64,000 nt of DNA from Actinospineispora spinosispora DSM 44797 (GCF_000429025.1 NZ_KE386834.1:186001-250000), one strand, 5' to 3'; shown: positions 47,123-55,539, numbered from the stretch's first letter. The notes: generated by a model not told the origin, from the letters alone. A program made the numbers and translations.

Positions 47123-48912
47123 TCCGGCAGGTTGAGCATCGCGGGCGACGTGGTCTTGTCGAGCGTCTTGCCGTTGCCCAGGTACATGTGCACACCGCAC
47201 GGCAGGCACGGGTCGAAGCTGCGGACCGCGCGCATGATGTCGATGCCCTTGAAGCTGTCCGGCGGGTTCTCCTCGAAGATCGGCGTGTTCTGCACCGCGT
47301 CCTCGTACGGGCCGGGTGTGCCGTAGCTGTCCCGGACGCTGCCGTTCCACGGCGTCGGCGGGTACGGGTGGTAGTTGGCGATCTTGCCGCCCCGGATCAC
47401 CATGTGGTGGCTCAGCACGCCGCGCACCGCCTCGGTGAACCCGACGCTGATCGACTCGTCGGGGACCTTGAACGGCTCCCACGTCTTGGTGTGCCCCGAG
47501 CGCACCTCGGCCATGGCCTTCTCCGCGAAGTACAACGCTTGCGCGGCCGCGTACGCCTGGAAGTAGGTGCGGGCCCGGTTACGTTCGATCGCGTTGGACC
47601 ACTTCGGGATCGTCCACTCGAAATGCGCCTCGGGCTTCAGGGCCGTACGCGGCAGGTTGATCTGGACGCTGTGGCCGGTCGCCTTCACATAGCCGGTATC
47701 GACGAGCCCGGCCAGCGCCGTCACCCACAGCCGGGGCAGCGGGCCGCCGCCGGTGTCCAGCGCGAGATGGTCGGTGCCGTCGAACCAGCGCGGCGACATC
47801 GTCCAGCTGTACTTGTCGTCGAAGTCGCGCTTCTGCGGCGCGGGGATCGTGTGCTGGTTCCACGGGTGACGCCGGTCGACCGGGTTGCCAAGCGGGTCCC
47901 TGGTCACGAACATCTCCTGGTCTTCCCAGTCCCGGTAGAACGAGCTGCCGAGCAGGATGCGAATACCCAGGTTGATGTCGACCAGACTCGTGGTGACGAG
48001 TTTGCCGTCCACCACGACGCCCGGGGTGACGAACATCTTGCGGCCCCAGGACTCCATGTTGCGGTAGCTGAAGTCGCAGTGGTCCGGGTCGTTGAACGCG
48101 CCCCAGGAGCCCATCAGGATGCGTCGCCGCCCGACCTCCTCGTAGCCGGGCAGGGCCTGGTAGAAGAAGTCGAACAGGTCGTCGTGCAGCGGGACGACGA
48201 GTTTCATGAACTCGCAGTAGCGCATCAGCCGGGTCAGGTAGTCGGTGAACAGCTGGATCGTGGCGACCGTGCCGACACCGCCCGGGTACAGCGTGGACGG
48301 GTGCACGTGGCGCCCCTCCATCAGGCAGAACATCTCCCGGGTGTACCGGCTGACCTGCAGCGCCTCGCGGTAGAACTCGCCGGTGAACGGGTTGAGCGCC
48401 CGCATGATGTCGCCGATGAACTTGTAGCCGTGATCACCGGCGTGCGGTGCTTCGGTCCGGTTCGCCAGCTCCAGCACACCCGGGTTGGTCTCGGCGACCA
48501 TCCGCTCGCAGTAGTCGACCCCGACCAGGTTCTCCTGGAAGATGTTGTGGTCGAACATGTACTCGGCGGCCTCACCGAGGTTGATGATCCATTCGGCCAG
48601 GTGCGGCGGGCGCACGCCGTAGGCCATGTTCTGGTTGTAGACCGAGCAGGTCGCGTGGTTGTCGCCGCAGATGCCGCAGATCCGGCTGGTGATGAAGTGC
48701 GCGTCGCGCGGGTCCTTGCCCTTCATGAAGATCGAGTAGCCGCGGAAGATGGACGACGTGCTGTGGCACTCGGCCACGCGCTTCTGCTTGAAGTCGATCT
48801 TCGTGTAGATGCCGAGGCTGCCCACGATCCGGGTGATCGGGTCCCAGGACATCTCCACCAGGCCCTGGTCATTGGTCTTGAACGAGCCCATTCGGTCCTG
48901 TGTTGCGGTCAT
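47119..48912 (-). CDS. hhyL: [NiFe] hydrogenase large subunit, group 1h-like
   Basis: A 597-residue catalytic subunit. The N-terminal metal-site motif is SRICGICGDNHATC (C79, C82) and the C-terminal one is DPCLPCGVH (C569, C572), so all four nickel ligands are present. A 22-residue tail after H575 (MYLGNGKTLDKT...) is expected to be removed by the maturation protease. Oxidises hydrogen, probably to feed electrons to the respiratory chain at very low H2. Assignment to the actinobacterial group 1h rests on the small subunit and on the DUF5947/DUF6084/NifU neighbours. Confidence 0.96.
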   Translation of the reverse strand: MTATQDRMGSFKTNDQGLVEMSWDPITRIVGSLGIYTKIDFKQKRVAECHSTSSIFRGYSIFMKGKDPRDAHFITSRICGICGDNHATCSVYNQNMAYGVRPPHLAEWIINLGEAAEYMFDHNIFQENLVGVDYCERMVAETNPGVLELANRTEAPHAGDHGYKFIGDIMRALNPFTGEFYREALQVSRYTREMFCLMEGRHVHPSTLYPGGVGTVATIQLFTDYLTRLMRYCEFMKLVVPLHDDLFDFFYQALPGYEEVGRRRILMGSWGAFNDPDHCDFSYRNMESWGRKMFVTPGVVVDGKLVTTSLVDINLGIRILLGSSFYRDWEDQEMFVTRDPLGNPVDRRHPWNQHTIPAPQKRDFDDKYSWTMSPRWFDGTDHLALDTGGGPLPRLWVTALAGLVDTGYVKATGHSVQINLPRTALKPEAHFEWTIPKWSNAIERNRARTYFQAYAAAQALYFAEKAMAEVRSGHTKTWEPFKVPDESISVGFTEAVRGVLSHHMVIRGGKIANYHPYPPTPWNGSVRDSYGTPGPYEDAVQNTPIFEENPPDSFKGIDIMRAVRSFDPCLPCGVHMYLGNGKTLDKTTSPAMLNLPE

Positions 48913-48916
48913 GGCT

Positions 48917-49960
48917 CTACCAGACCTTCCGATAGCCGGTGCTCAGTTCGCGGCCCTTGGCGCGCCACTTGGGTTCGGCGTCCAGCTTCTTCGCGGTGAT
49001 GTTGCGCAGCCGTCGGATGACGCCGCCGTACGCGCCGCTCGCGGCGCCGGAGACCTTGCTGCCCGGCGGTGCGTCCATGAACGGCATGAACTTGTCCGGG
49101 AAGCCGGGCATCGTGCAGCCGATGCAGATGCCGCCGACGTTCGGGCAGCCGCCGACGCCGTTGATCCAGCCGCGCTTGGGCACGTTGCACTTCACGACCG
49201 GACCCCAGCAGCCCAGCTTCACCAGGCACTTCGGCGAGCCGTACTCCTTGGCGAACTGGCCCTGCTCGTAGTAGCCGCCCCGGTCACAGCCCTCGTGGAC
49301 GGTGGCCTCGAACAGCCACTTCGGCCGCAGCTCGTCGTCCAGCGGGATCATCGGCGCGGCGCCGGTGGCCTGGTAGAGCAGGTAGAGGATCGTCTCGGAC
49401 AGGTTGTCCGGGTGGGTCGGGCAGCCGGGCACGCACACGATCGGGATGCCGGCCTTGGACTTCCAGTTCCAGCCGAGGTAGTCCGGGACGCCCATCGCGC
49501 CGGTCGGGTTGCCGGCCATCGCGTGGATGCCGCCGTAGGTGGCGCAGGTCCCGACCGCGAGCACGACCAGTGCCTTGGGTGCCAGCCGGTCGATCCACTC
49601 GCTCGTGGTCATCGGCTGGCCGGTGGCCGGGTCGTTGCCGAACCCGCACCAGTATCCCTCCGGCTTGATCGCCTCGTTCGGGATGGATCCTTCGATGACC
49701 AGCACGAACGGCTCCAGCTCGCCGCGTTCGGCCTTGAAGAACCATTCGATGAAGTCGTTCACGCCGCCCACCGGGCCGTTGTCGAAGTCGATCAACGGCC
49801 AGTGCACGGCGACCTTGGGCAGTCCGGGGAGCGCGCCGAGCGCGATCTCTTCGATGCTCGGCTGGGTGGCGGCGGTCAGTGCGACCGAGTCGCCGTCACA
49901 GCTCAGTCCTGCGTTGATCCACAAGATGTGGACGGTCGGGTCTTCGCTCTCGGTCGACAT
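48917..49960 (-). CDS. hhyS: [NiFe] hydrogenase small subunit, group 1h-like
   Basis: A 347-residue electron-transfer subunit with three iron-sulfur clusters. The first proximal-cluster motif is NAGLSCDGDS, i.e. C21-x2-D24, where other hydrogenases have CxxC; this 3Cys/1Asp proximal cluster is the mark of the oxygen-tolerant actinobacterial enzyme. Other ligands are in AVGTCATYGG, VCVPGCPTHPD, EGCDRGGYYEQGQF, KCLVKLGCWGP and CPNVGGICIGCTMPGFP. No twin-arginine signal and no C-terminal membrane helix, so the dimer stays cytoplasmic. First gene of a 12-gene operon. Confidence 0.96.
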   Translation of the reverse strand: MSTESEDPTVHILWINAGLSCDGDSVALTAATQPSIEEIALGALPGLPKVAVHWPLIDFDNGPVGGVNDFIEWFFKAERGELEPFVLVIEGSIPNEAIKPEGYWCGFGNDPATGQPMTTSEWIDRLAPKALVVLAVGTCATYGGIHAMAGNPTGAMGVPDYLGWNWKSKAGIPIVCVPGCPTHPDNLSETILYLLYQATGAAPMIPLDDELRPKWLFEATVHEGCDRGGYYEQGQFAKEYGSPKCLVKLGCWGPVVKCNVPKRGWINGVGGCPNVGGICIGCTMPGFPDKFMPFMDAPPGSKVSGAASGAYGGVIRRLRNITAKKLDAEPKWRAKGRELSTGYRKVW

Positions 49961-50061
49961 CGGTGTCGCCCCTAACAGCGTGAGGGCACCGAAAACGGCA
50001 GCGGTGCCTGGCCTCGTGGTGGGAGGACCCCTGGTCTACTCCTGTCGGGCTAGCGCCGGTA

Positions 50062-50077
50062 AGTGACCGGGGTCACT
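50062..50077 (-). promoter_or_regulatory. CRP-like site upstream of the hydrogenase operon
   Basis: AGTGACCGGGGTCACT is a 16-bp inverted repeat with GTGA-N6-TCAC, the half-site spacing of CRP/GlxR-type regulators. It lies about 105 bp upstream of the small-subunit start, a normal activator position. Confidence 0.55.
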
Positions 50078-50202
50078 AGAGGCGCGATGCATGCAGCGTC
50101 GACCTGCGGATTCACCGAGGTGGACCGCATGTCCTCCCCGCTGTGAGCACGGCGGGGGATTACTTTTGTTCCCACAGCCAAATGCGATCGTGAGGTGGGC
50201 TC

Positions 50203-50463
50203 GTGGCAAGCATCGGAGAAGCCGGCAGTGCGATGAAGCAGGCGGGTCAGAAGGCCGAGGAGAGCCTCGGCATGTTGCAGCAGGCGCAGTCGCACATCGA
50301 GGAAGCGCAGGCCATGATCCAGCGAGCGGGTGAGGGCAGCTCGCAGTCCGACGTCCAGGAAGCGACCAATCAGCTGCAGCAGGCGGCCAGCAGCCTGAAC
50401 GACGTGCAGCAATTGGTGCAGGCGGCGGTCAGCACCACCGAAGGCATTTCGCAGCGGCTGTGA
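50203..50463 (+). CDS. Small helical protein A of the FtsK-type operon
   Basis: An 86-residue, almost entirely helical protein rich in Gln, Ala and Glu (AEESLGMLQQAQSHIEEAQA; EATNQLQQAASSLNDVQQLV), with heptad-like spacing and no cysteine, signal or membrane segment. Size and shape recall WXG100 proteins, but there is no WxG turn. GTG 50203 follows GAGGTGG. It overlaps the next gene by 4 bp. Unknown function; likely a coiled-coil partner of the ATPase encoded two genes downstream. Confidence 0.78.
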   Translation: MASIGEAGSAMKQAGQKAEESLGMLQQAQSHIEEAQAMIQRAGEGSSQSDVQEATNQLQQAASSLNDVQQLVQAAVSTTEGISQRL

Positions 50464-50714
50464 GCGCGTCCATAGCTGAGGTCCGAGCCCAGCTCGCGGA
50501 GGTTTCGGAGCAGCTGCGCAACGCTTATCGTTGTGGACGGGATGCACAACAGCAGCTGGCTGAGGTGGTGGCGATGCTGACCGAGCTGGAACGGTCGCAT
50601 CACGAGAAGCTGGTGTCGGCCGACCTGCTGCGCGCACACGAGGAATTGACGTCAGTTCTGGGGTTGATCAGCGGTGGAGCCGATGCGGTTGCGGCCCTCG
50701 ACGCACGGATCTGA
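50460..50714 (+). CDS. Small helical protein B of the FtsK-type operon
   Basis: An 84-residue helical protein (SIAEVRAQLAEVSEQLRNAY; QLAEVVAMLTELERSHHEKL) with one cysteine. It resembles the small DUF6244-like proteins of actinobacteria, but that link is from memory. GTG 50460 overlaps the upstream stop. Its stop is 15 bp before the ATPase start. Probably forms a hetero-oligomer with protein A. Confidence 0.75.
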   Translation: MSASIAEVRAQLAEVSEQLRNAYRCGRDAQQQLAEVVAMLTELERSHHEKLVSADLLRAHEELTSVLGLISGGADAVAALDARI

Positions 50715-50729
50715 GATCGGGCCCGGACG

Positions 50730-53510
50730 ATGAGCCGCCGGGGCGACCGGCGGACGCGCATCGACGCCGCGTTCGAGGAGTTCCGGCAGGCGGCAGGTGC
50801 CGCGTTGAGCGCCGCCGCCGCCGCGCGCGAGGCCACCCAGCTCGAACATGCGCAGACCATGTTCGAGATGTGGCTGCGGGCCGAGGGGCTGGACACGCTC
50901 GCGGCGAACCCGTCGTTCGAGCGGATCCTGCGCAACCCTCGGATGGCACCGCCGCTGAACCGGATGCTCGCGGACCGTCGGGCCACGTTCGGTGACTGGG
51001 TCACGACCGAACCTCCGAGGCTGGTCGAGCTGGTCGCCGACGCCGCTCCCGGCGCGGCGGGCGACCAGGGTGACGGCTGGCTCGGTGAGGTCGGCAAGGT
51101 CGACGGCGGGGGACCGATTCCCCAGCTGTGGCGAGTCGGTTCGGCGGTCGTCGACGGAGCGCCCCGGCACCAGCCGTTCCCGGTGGCGGTGCCGCTGCTC
51201 GACGACTCGCACCTGGAGATCATCACCAACCCGGGGACCCAGGCGGCGGCCGAGGCGCTGATCGAGAACCTGCTGATGCGGGTGGTCAGCTACTTCCGGC
51301 CCGGCATGATCGCGCTGCACGCCTGGGACGTCGGTCAGGTCAGCGGCGCGACCCCCGGCCTGTACCCGCTGACCCGCTCCGGTGTGCTCACCGTGCACCA
51401 CCCCGGCAGGCTCAGCGAGCTGCTGGAGGAGCTGTCCGACCACATCCGGCGGGTGCACAACCGGATCCTGATCGACGGGCACCCGTCGCTGCGCGCGCTG
51501 AGCGCCGCGACCGGTTCGCGCACCGAGCCGTGGCAGGTCGCCGTGCTGATCGGCGGCGGGCAGGACCTTCGTGACGACGACCGCCGCACTCTGCAACGCG
51601 TCGCCCGCAACGGCCTGGCCTGCGGAATCCAGCTCATCCTGGTCGACATGCCGGTCGCGGTGAGCGCGCCGATGGAACGCCTCACCCTGATCGAACCGCC
51701 GCGCACCTGGACCGGTCCGATCAACGCCAGAAGCTCGATGACCGGCACGCACGCCACGGTCACCCTGGACGCCCCGCTGCCGCGCGAACAGGTCACCGCC
51801 GCGTGCCACGCGATTTCCGACGAGCTGGAACGGGTGCGCAGCCGCATCGGGCGGTTCGGCGACCTGATGCCCCTCGAACCGAGGGACTGGTGGCAGGCCA
51901 GCTCCGTCACCGGGGTGCACGCCCCGGTCGGGTTCCGCGACGGCCTGGTCATCGAGCTGGCGCTGTGCGACTCCTCGCCGCACGCACTGATCGGCGGCCC
52001 GAGCGGCTCCGGCAAGACGAACCTGCTGTTCACGATGATCGGTTCGATGGCGGCGCGCTACTCGCCGGACGAGCTGGAGCTGTACCTGCTGGACTTCAAG
52101 GAAGGCGTGTCGTTCGCCCAGTTCACCCCCGGCAGGCGCGACCCCACGTGGCTGCCGCACGCGCGGCTGGTCGGCGTCAACATCAACACCGACCGGGAGT
52201 TCGGCCTCGCGCTGCTGCGGTTCCTTGCGGGCGAGATGCGCCGGCGCGCCGAGGCCGCCAAGTCCTACGAGGTCACGAAGCTCGAGGAGCTGAGGACCGC
52301 CGATCCGGAGGGTCGCTGGCCCCGGATCGTGGCGGTGATCGACGAGTTCCAGTACCTGTTCGCGGAGAAGGACGGCGTCACCAGGGAAGCGGTCATGCTG
52401 CTCGAGGACGTCGCACGGCGAGGCCGGTCACAGGGCATCCACCTGGTGCTGTCCAGCCAGGACGTGTCCGGCATCGAGGCCTTCTGGGGCCGTCCGGCGA
52501 TCTTCGAGCAGTTCGTGCTGCGGGTCGCGCTGCCCCGGTCCCGCAGGGTGCTCGCCGAGCTGAACGACGCGGCACTGTCGCTGCCCCGCTGGCACGCGGT
52601 GCTGAACCACGAGTCCGGCATCAAGCACGGCAACGAGGTCATCCGCATCCCGGACGCCACCGCGAAGGGCACCCTGGACAAGCTGCAGGCCGAACTGTGG
52701 GAGATGCGGCCGGAGGATCTGCCGGAGCCTCGGCTGTTCGACGCGGACCGCTCACCGCGACTCGCCGATCTGCTGGACGATCTGCCGCCAGGGCCCGCGC
52801 CGATGGCGGTGCTGGGTCAGCTGATGGACGTCGCGGGCAGCTCGGCCTCGGTCCCGATGGCCGCAACCCCCGGGCGCAACCTGGCGGTGATCTCGTCGGC
52901 CGTACCCGACGCGGCCTCGGTGCTCGGCGCGGCGGCATGGTCGCTGGCCCGCCAGCACGCCCCGGGGCAGGCGAGGTTCACCCTGGTCACGCTCGTGCCG
53001 GACGCCTCGGCGCCGGTCGACGAGCTCGCCGCCCGGCTGGTCACCGCCGGGCACACGGTGACCACCGTGGGCCTGGACGGCATGGCCGCGCTGATCGGGG
53101 AGCTCGCCGCCGACACCACAGGCAGGCTCACCGGCGGCGAGGCCCGCTCCGAGCCGCACTACCTGCTGCTCTACGGCGTCGACGGCGCGAGCGGGGTCCT
53201 GGAACAGAAGAACCCGGAGACCTTCCGCAGTGGCCTGGACAGCCTGCGCCAGGTCCTCAAGAGCGGCCCGGAGACCGGTCTGCACGTGCTCGGCTGGTGG
53301 CGCAGCGTGCAGCGGCTGCGCGCGGTGCTGACCATGGGCGCCGGGGTGGACGACATCGGGTGCTGGGTCGCGTTCGACGTCCAGGGCGCCGAGCTGGGCA
53401 CCCTCGCGCCGGGTCTGGCGACCTGGTCACCGCGCCCGGCACGCGGGCTGATGTTCGACCGCTACACCCAGCAACGCCCGGAGGTCATGATCGTGCCGGA
53501 CATCTCGTGA
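50730..53510 (+). CDS. FtsK/SpoIIIE (HerA-FtsK) domain ATPase, 926 residues, soluble
   Basis: A large ATPase without membrane helices. The N-terminus (residues 1-60) is a helical, Ala-rich segment. The FtsK motor domain spans about 380-620: Walker A GGPSGSGKTNLLFTMI near residue 420, LYLLDFKEGVSFAQFTP, Walker B IVAVIDEFQYLF near 535, and ARRGRSQGIHLVLSSQDVSG (sensor). A C-terminal half (from about 700; NLAVISSAVPDAASVLGAAA) looks like a second, degenerate motor fold without a P-loop. This differs from EccC (three motors, membrane anchor) and from chromosomal FtsK (gamma domain). Substrate (DNA or protein) unknown. Confidence 0.85.
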   Translation: MSRRGDRRTRIDAAFEEFRQAAGAALSAAAAAREATQLEHAQTMFEMWLRAEGLDTLAANPSFERILRNPRMAPPLNRMLADRRATFGDWVTTEPPRLVELVADAAPGAAGDQGDGWLGEVGKVDGGGPIPQLWRVGSAVVDGAPRHQPFPVAVPLLDDSHLEIITNPGTQAAAEALIENLLMRVVSYFRPGMIALHAWDVGQVSGATPGLYPLTRSGVLTVHHPGRLSELLEELSDHIRRVHNRILIDGHPSLRALSAATGSRTEPWQVAVLIGGGQDLRDDDRRTLQRVARNGLACGIQLILVDMPVAVSAPMERLTLIEPPRTWTGPINARSSMTGTHATVTLDAPLPREQVTAACHAISDELERVRSRIGRFGDLMPLEPRDWWQASSVTGVHAPVGFRDGLVIELALCDSSPHALIGGPSGSGKTNLLFTMIGSMAARYSPDELELYLLDFKEGVSFAQFTPGRRDPTWLPHARLVGVNINTDREFGLALLRFLAGEMRRRAEAAKSYEVTKLEELRTADPEGRWPRIVAVIDEFQYLFAEKDGVTREAVMLLEDVARRGRSQGIHLVLSSQDVSGIEAFWGRPAIFEQFVLRVALPRSRRVLAELNDAALSLPRWHAVLNHESGIKHGNEVIRIPDATAKGTLDKLQAELWEMRPEDLPEPRLFDADRSPRLADLLDDLPPGPAPMAVLGQLMDVAGSSASVPMAATPGRNLAVISSAVPDAASVLGAAAWSLARQHAPGQARFTLVTLVPDASAPVDELAARLVTAGHTVTTVGLDGMAALIGELAADTTGRLTGGEARSEPHYLLLYGVDGASGVLEQKNPETFRSGLDSLRQVLKSGPETGLHVLGWWRSVQRLRAVLTMGAGVDDIGCWVAFDVQGAELGTLAPGLATWSPRPARGLMFDRYTQQRPEVMIVPDIS

Positions 53511-53872
53511 CGGACACCGACCCTGCCCGGCGGTACAAGGAGATCACCTCGGGCATGAGCGACGCGGTCGAGGACATGCGACTGCGGGACGCCGCGCTGG
53601 CCAGGGCGTTGGAAGACCGGCTGGTCGAGCTGCAGGAACAGATGGAGGCCGCGGCTGACGCCGAGCTGCACACCCTGATCGGCGTGGAGCTCCAGTGGGA
53701 GACCGCGCTCACCGAGCTGTACCACGAGCAGTGGATGACCATGCGCACCCTGCCGAAGCAGGACCCCGCGGTTCCACCGGGCAGGCTCGACTACCTCTAC
53801 GACGTGACGATCCAACGTTTCGAGGCCCTGATGGAAGCCCTGCGCCAGAGACCTCCCCTGGGCCGCCGGTAA
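53507..53872 (+). CDS. Small helical protein C of the FtsK-type operon
   Basis: A 121-residue acidic helical protein (YKEITSGMSDAVEDMRLRDA; LARALEDRLVELQEQMEAAA) with a tail YDVTIQRFEALMEALRQRPP. No known domain. GTG 53507 overlaps the ATPase stop by 4 bp, so the two are made together. Followed by repeat R4-A. Confidence 0.75.
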   Translation: MTDTDPARRYKEITSGMSDAVEDMRLRDAALARALEDRLVELQEQMEAAADAELHTLIGVELQWETALTELYHEQWMTMRTLPKQDPAVPPGRLDYLYDVTIQRFEALMEALRQRPPLGRR

Positions 53873-53923
53873 CCCCGCTCCGCACGAGGAGCGAGGACGA
53901 AGGCAATCCTCAACCCGGCCAAC

Positions 53924-54130
53924 GGCTGAGCCGGCTCCGCAAGTCTCCGAAGGAGTTCCGGCGAAGGCCGGCGTGGTGAATGTCCGCAACAACCTCGCCA
54001 ACGCCCCACGGCGATTCCTCAAGCGACGACAAGTGCGCGCCCGGCCGACGAAGGAGGCTTGTTTTTCCGGAAGCACCCCCGAAGCGAAGCGAGTGGGGTG
54101 GTTACGGAAAAACTCCGCGCGGAACAGGCC
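53924..54130. repeat. R4 multi-hairpin element, copy A
   Basis: About 207 bp. Its first 64 bp are nearly identical to the reverse complement of copy B; the last part (hairpin GTTTTTCCG...CGGAAAAAC around a CGAAGCGAAGCGAG loop, then GAACAGGCCC) is also shared, the middle less so. On the minus strand it folds as stems with UUCG loops. It ends 9 bp from the stop of the leftward DUF6104 gene. Confidence 0.82.
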
Positions 54131-54138
54131 CAGCGGAT

Positions 54139-54309
54139 TCAGTCCTCGTCGTCGCGGGCCAGGAAGGTGGCCAGGCGGTCGATGGGGACCTCGAAGTCGG
54201 GGTTCAGGTCCACGAACGCACGCAGGCGTTCACCCAGCCATTCGAACGACACCTGCTCCTCGCCGCGCCGCTGTTCCAGCTCTTCGATACCCCGGTCGGT
54301 GAAGTACAC
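54139..54309 (-). CDS. DUF6104-type small protein
   Basis: A 56-residue acidic protein, too short for most gene calls. GTG at 54307-54309 starts MYFTDRGIEELEQRRGEEQV, and the product ends PIDRLATFLARDDED. The whole sequence fits the DUF6104 family of actinobacteria (recalled). Predicted helical, no cysteine. Function unknown. The R4-A element follows its stop within 9 bp, in the same relative orientation as R4-B follows the I36-type gene. Divergent from the LysM/I36 pair. Confidence 0.8.
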   Translation of the reverse strand: MYFTDRGIEELEQRRGEEQVSFEWLGERLRAFVDLNPDFEVPIDRLATFLARDDED

Positions 54310-54408
54310 GCGGAGACTCTAGAACACACCGGAGGCCGCGGCCTCGCGCCGTCGACCGCCGCGGACAACAAGATCACCAATATTCACAAGATTCGCGCAG
54401 GACGGCAT

Positions 54409-54573
54409 TTGGCCGTGCGCGGTGCGCATCCGGGTGTCACAGTGATCCAGCCCGGCAGTACCTTGAGCAAGTACGCGCGGAGTACGGGCAGCTCCGTAGC
54501 GGAGCTGATGCGGAAGAACCCGCAGCTGACCGACCCGAACCGGATCCTTGCCGGAGGCCGACTCTATGTATGA
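54409..54573 (+). CDS. Minimal LysM-domain protein, possibly a truncated remnant
   Basis: About 54 residues from TTG 54409 (AGGA at 6 bp). The product is a single LysM domain: VTVIQPGSTLSKYARSTGSS, then VAELMRKNPQLTDPNRILAG and GRLYV. In-frame codons just upstream (ITNIHKIRAGRHL) look like the end of another LysM unit, but no start or open frame of family type precedes them, so the gene may have lost its 5' part. Its stop overlaps the ATG of the next gene by 8 bp. LysM binds peptidoglycan, yet no secretion signal is seen. Confidence 0.55.
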   Translation: MAVRGAHPGVTVIQPGSTLSKYARSTGSSVAELMRKNPQLTDPNRILAGGRLYV

Positions 54574-55318
54574 AGCCGGGCCGGGGCCACGTGGCCCCGC
54601 GCGGGGCCACGGTGGCCCACGGCCAGGGGGGTCGTATCCGCCGCAGGGGGCGCCGGCACGGCCGGGTCCGCAGCGGGTGCCGTTCCACACCGCCCCCGCC
54701 GGGCGTCCGGCCACCGGCCCGCAGGGTCCGCCGAGGCCCGTACAGGCCCGACCGGTCCCGACGGGGCATCCCGCTCCGAGGCTGACCCCGAACGCCCGTC
54801 CCGAAGCGCCACGCGGCTTCACACCGCCAGGACGTCCGGCACCGCGCGGTGACCTCACACCCTCGCGGAGCCCGCAAGAACCTCAGAACAAGCTCATCGA
54901 AATCCGGAACCGCGCCTGGGCGATCCTCGGCGCCGCGAGCCTGTTCACCGTCGCGATCGTGCCCGGCGCCGCCATGGCGGCCGGCGCGCTCACCGTCGCC
55001 GCCGACGCCTACTGCAGCTACGGCTCGTTCTGCCTCTACTCGGAGCCGAACTTCACCGGCACGAAGGTCGAGTACAGCCACGAGCAGGTGTTCTGCCAGG
55101 ACAGCCACCCCGCGCTCGACGTCGCGACGGTGCTACCCCAGGGCGCACGCTCGATCGTCAACAACACCCGCACCGAAACCTCGGGCCTCGGCGTCAAGAT
55201 CTACGGCGCCAACGACCACCTGGTGTTGACCACGGTCAACCCCGGCGAGGAGAAGCAGGACCTGCGCACCGACGGCGCCCAGGACCTGCAGTCCCTCTGC
55301 GCCTTCCCCAAATCGTAG
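54566..55318 (+). CDS. Membrane-anchored peptidase inhibitor I36-like protein
   Basis: A 250-residue protein. Residues 1-100 are a Pro/Gly/Arg-rich disordered segment. A membrane helix follows near residues 120-145 (AWAILGAASLFTVAIVPGAA). The outer domain contains the I36/crystallin-like motif AYCSYGSFCLYSEPNFTGTK and EYSHEQVFCQDSHPA, with four cysteines including a late one. I36 proteins include metalloprotease inhibitors, but many are only structural. ATG 54566 has GGAGG upstream within the LysM gene, implying coupled translation. The R4-B element follows its stop directly. Confidence 0.8.
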   Translation: MYEAGPGPRGPARGHGGPRPGGSYPPQGAPARPGPQRVPFHTAPAGRPATGPQGPPRPVQARPVPTGHPAPRLTPNARPEAPRGFTPPGRPAPRGDLTPSRSPQEPQNKLIEIRNRAWAILGAASLFTVAIVPGAAMAAGALTVAADAYCSYGSFCLYSEPNFTGTKVEYSHEQVFCQDSHPALDVATVLPQGARSIVNNTRTETSGLGVKIYGANDHLVLTTVNPGEEKQDLRTDGAQDLQSLCAFPKS

Positions 55319-55527
55319 GGCCTGTTTCGCGCGAAGTTTTTCCGTGACCACCCCGGCTCGCTATCGCTCGCTGGGGTGCCCCCAGAAAAACAAGCCGACT
55401 TCGTCGGCCGAGCGCGCGCTTGTGGTCGCCCTGGGAGCCGCCGTCCGGCTGGAGAGCCTGCGTGCGGACATTCACTACGCCGGCCTTCGCCGGAACTCCT
55501 TCGGAGACTCGCGGAGCCGGCTCAGCC
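55319..55527. repeat. R4 multi-hairpin element, copy B (inverted)
   Basis: About 209 bp, inverted relative to copy A. Reading rightward it begins GGCCTGTTTCGCGCGAAG, has a hairpin GTTTTTCC with GGGAAAAAC-like arms (loop GGCTCGCTATCGCTCGCT), then stems CCGGC-CTTC-GCCGG and CTCC-TTC-GGAG. Starts at the I36-type stop codon. Confidence 0.82.
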
Positions 55528-55539
55528 GTGGTGATGGCT

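Noticed and set aside
50203..53872. ESX/type VII secretion locus
   Set aside because: No WxG motif in the small proteins, no EccB/D/E or mycosin, ATPase with a single intact motor and no membrane helices.
53980..54408. Frame continuing upstream of the LysM gene
   Set aside because: It passes through repeat R4-A and antisense to DUF6104 with no start of family type; only the LysM part is kept.
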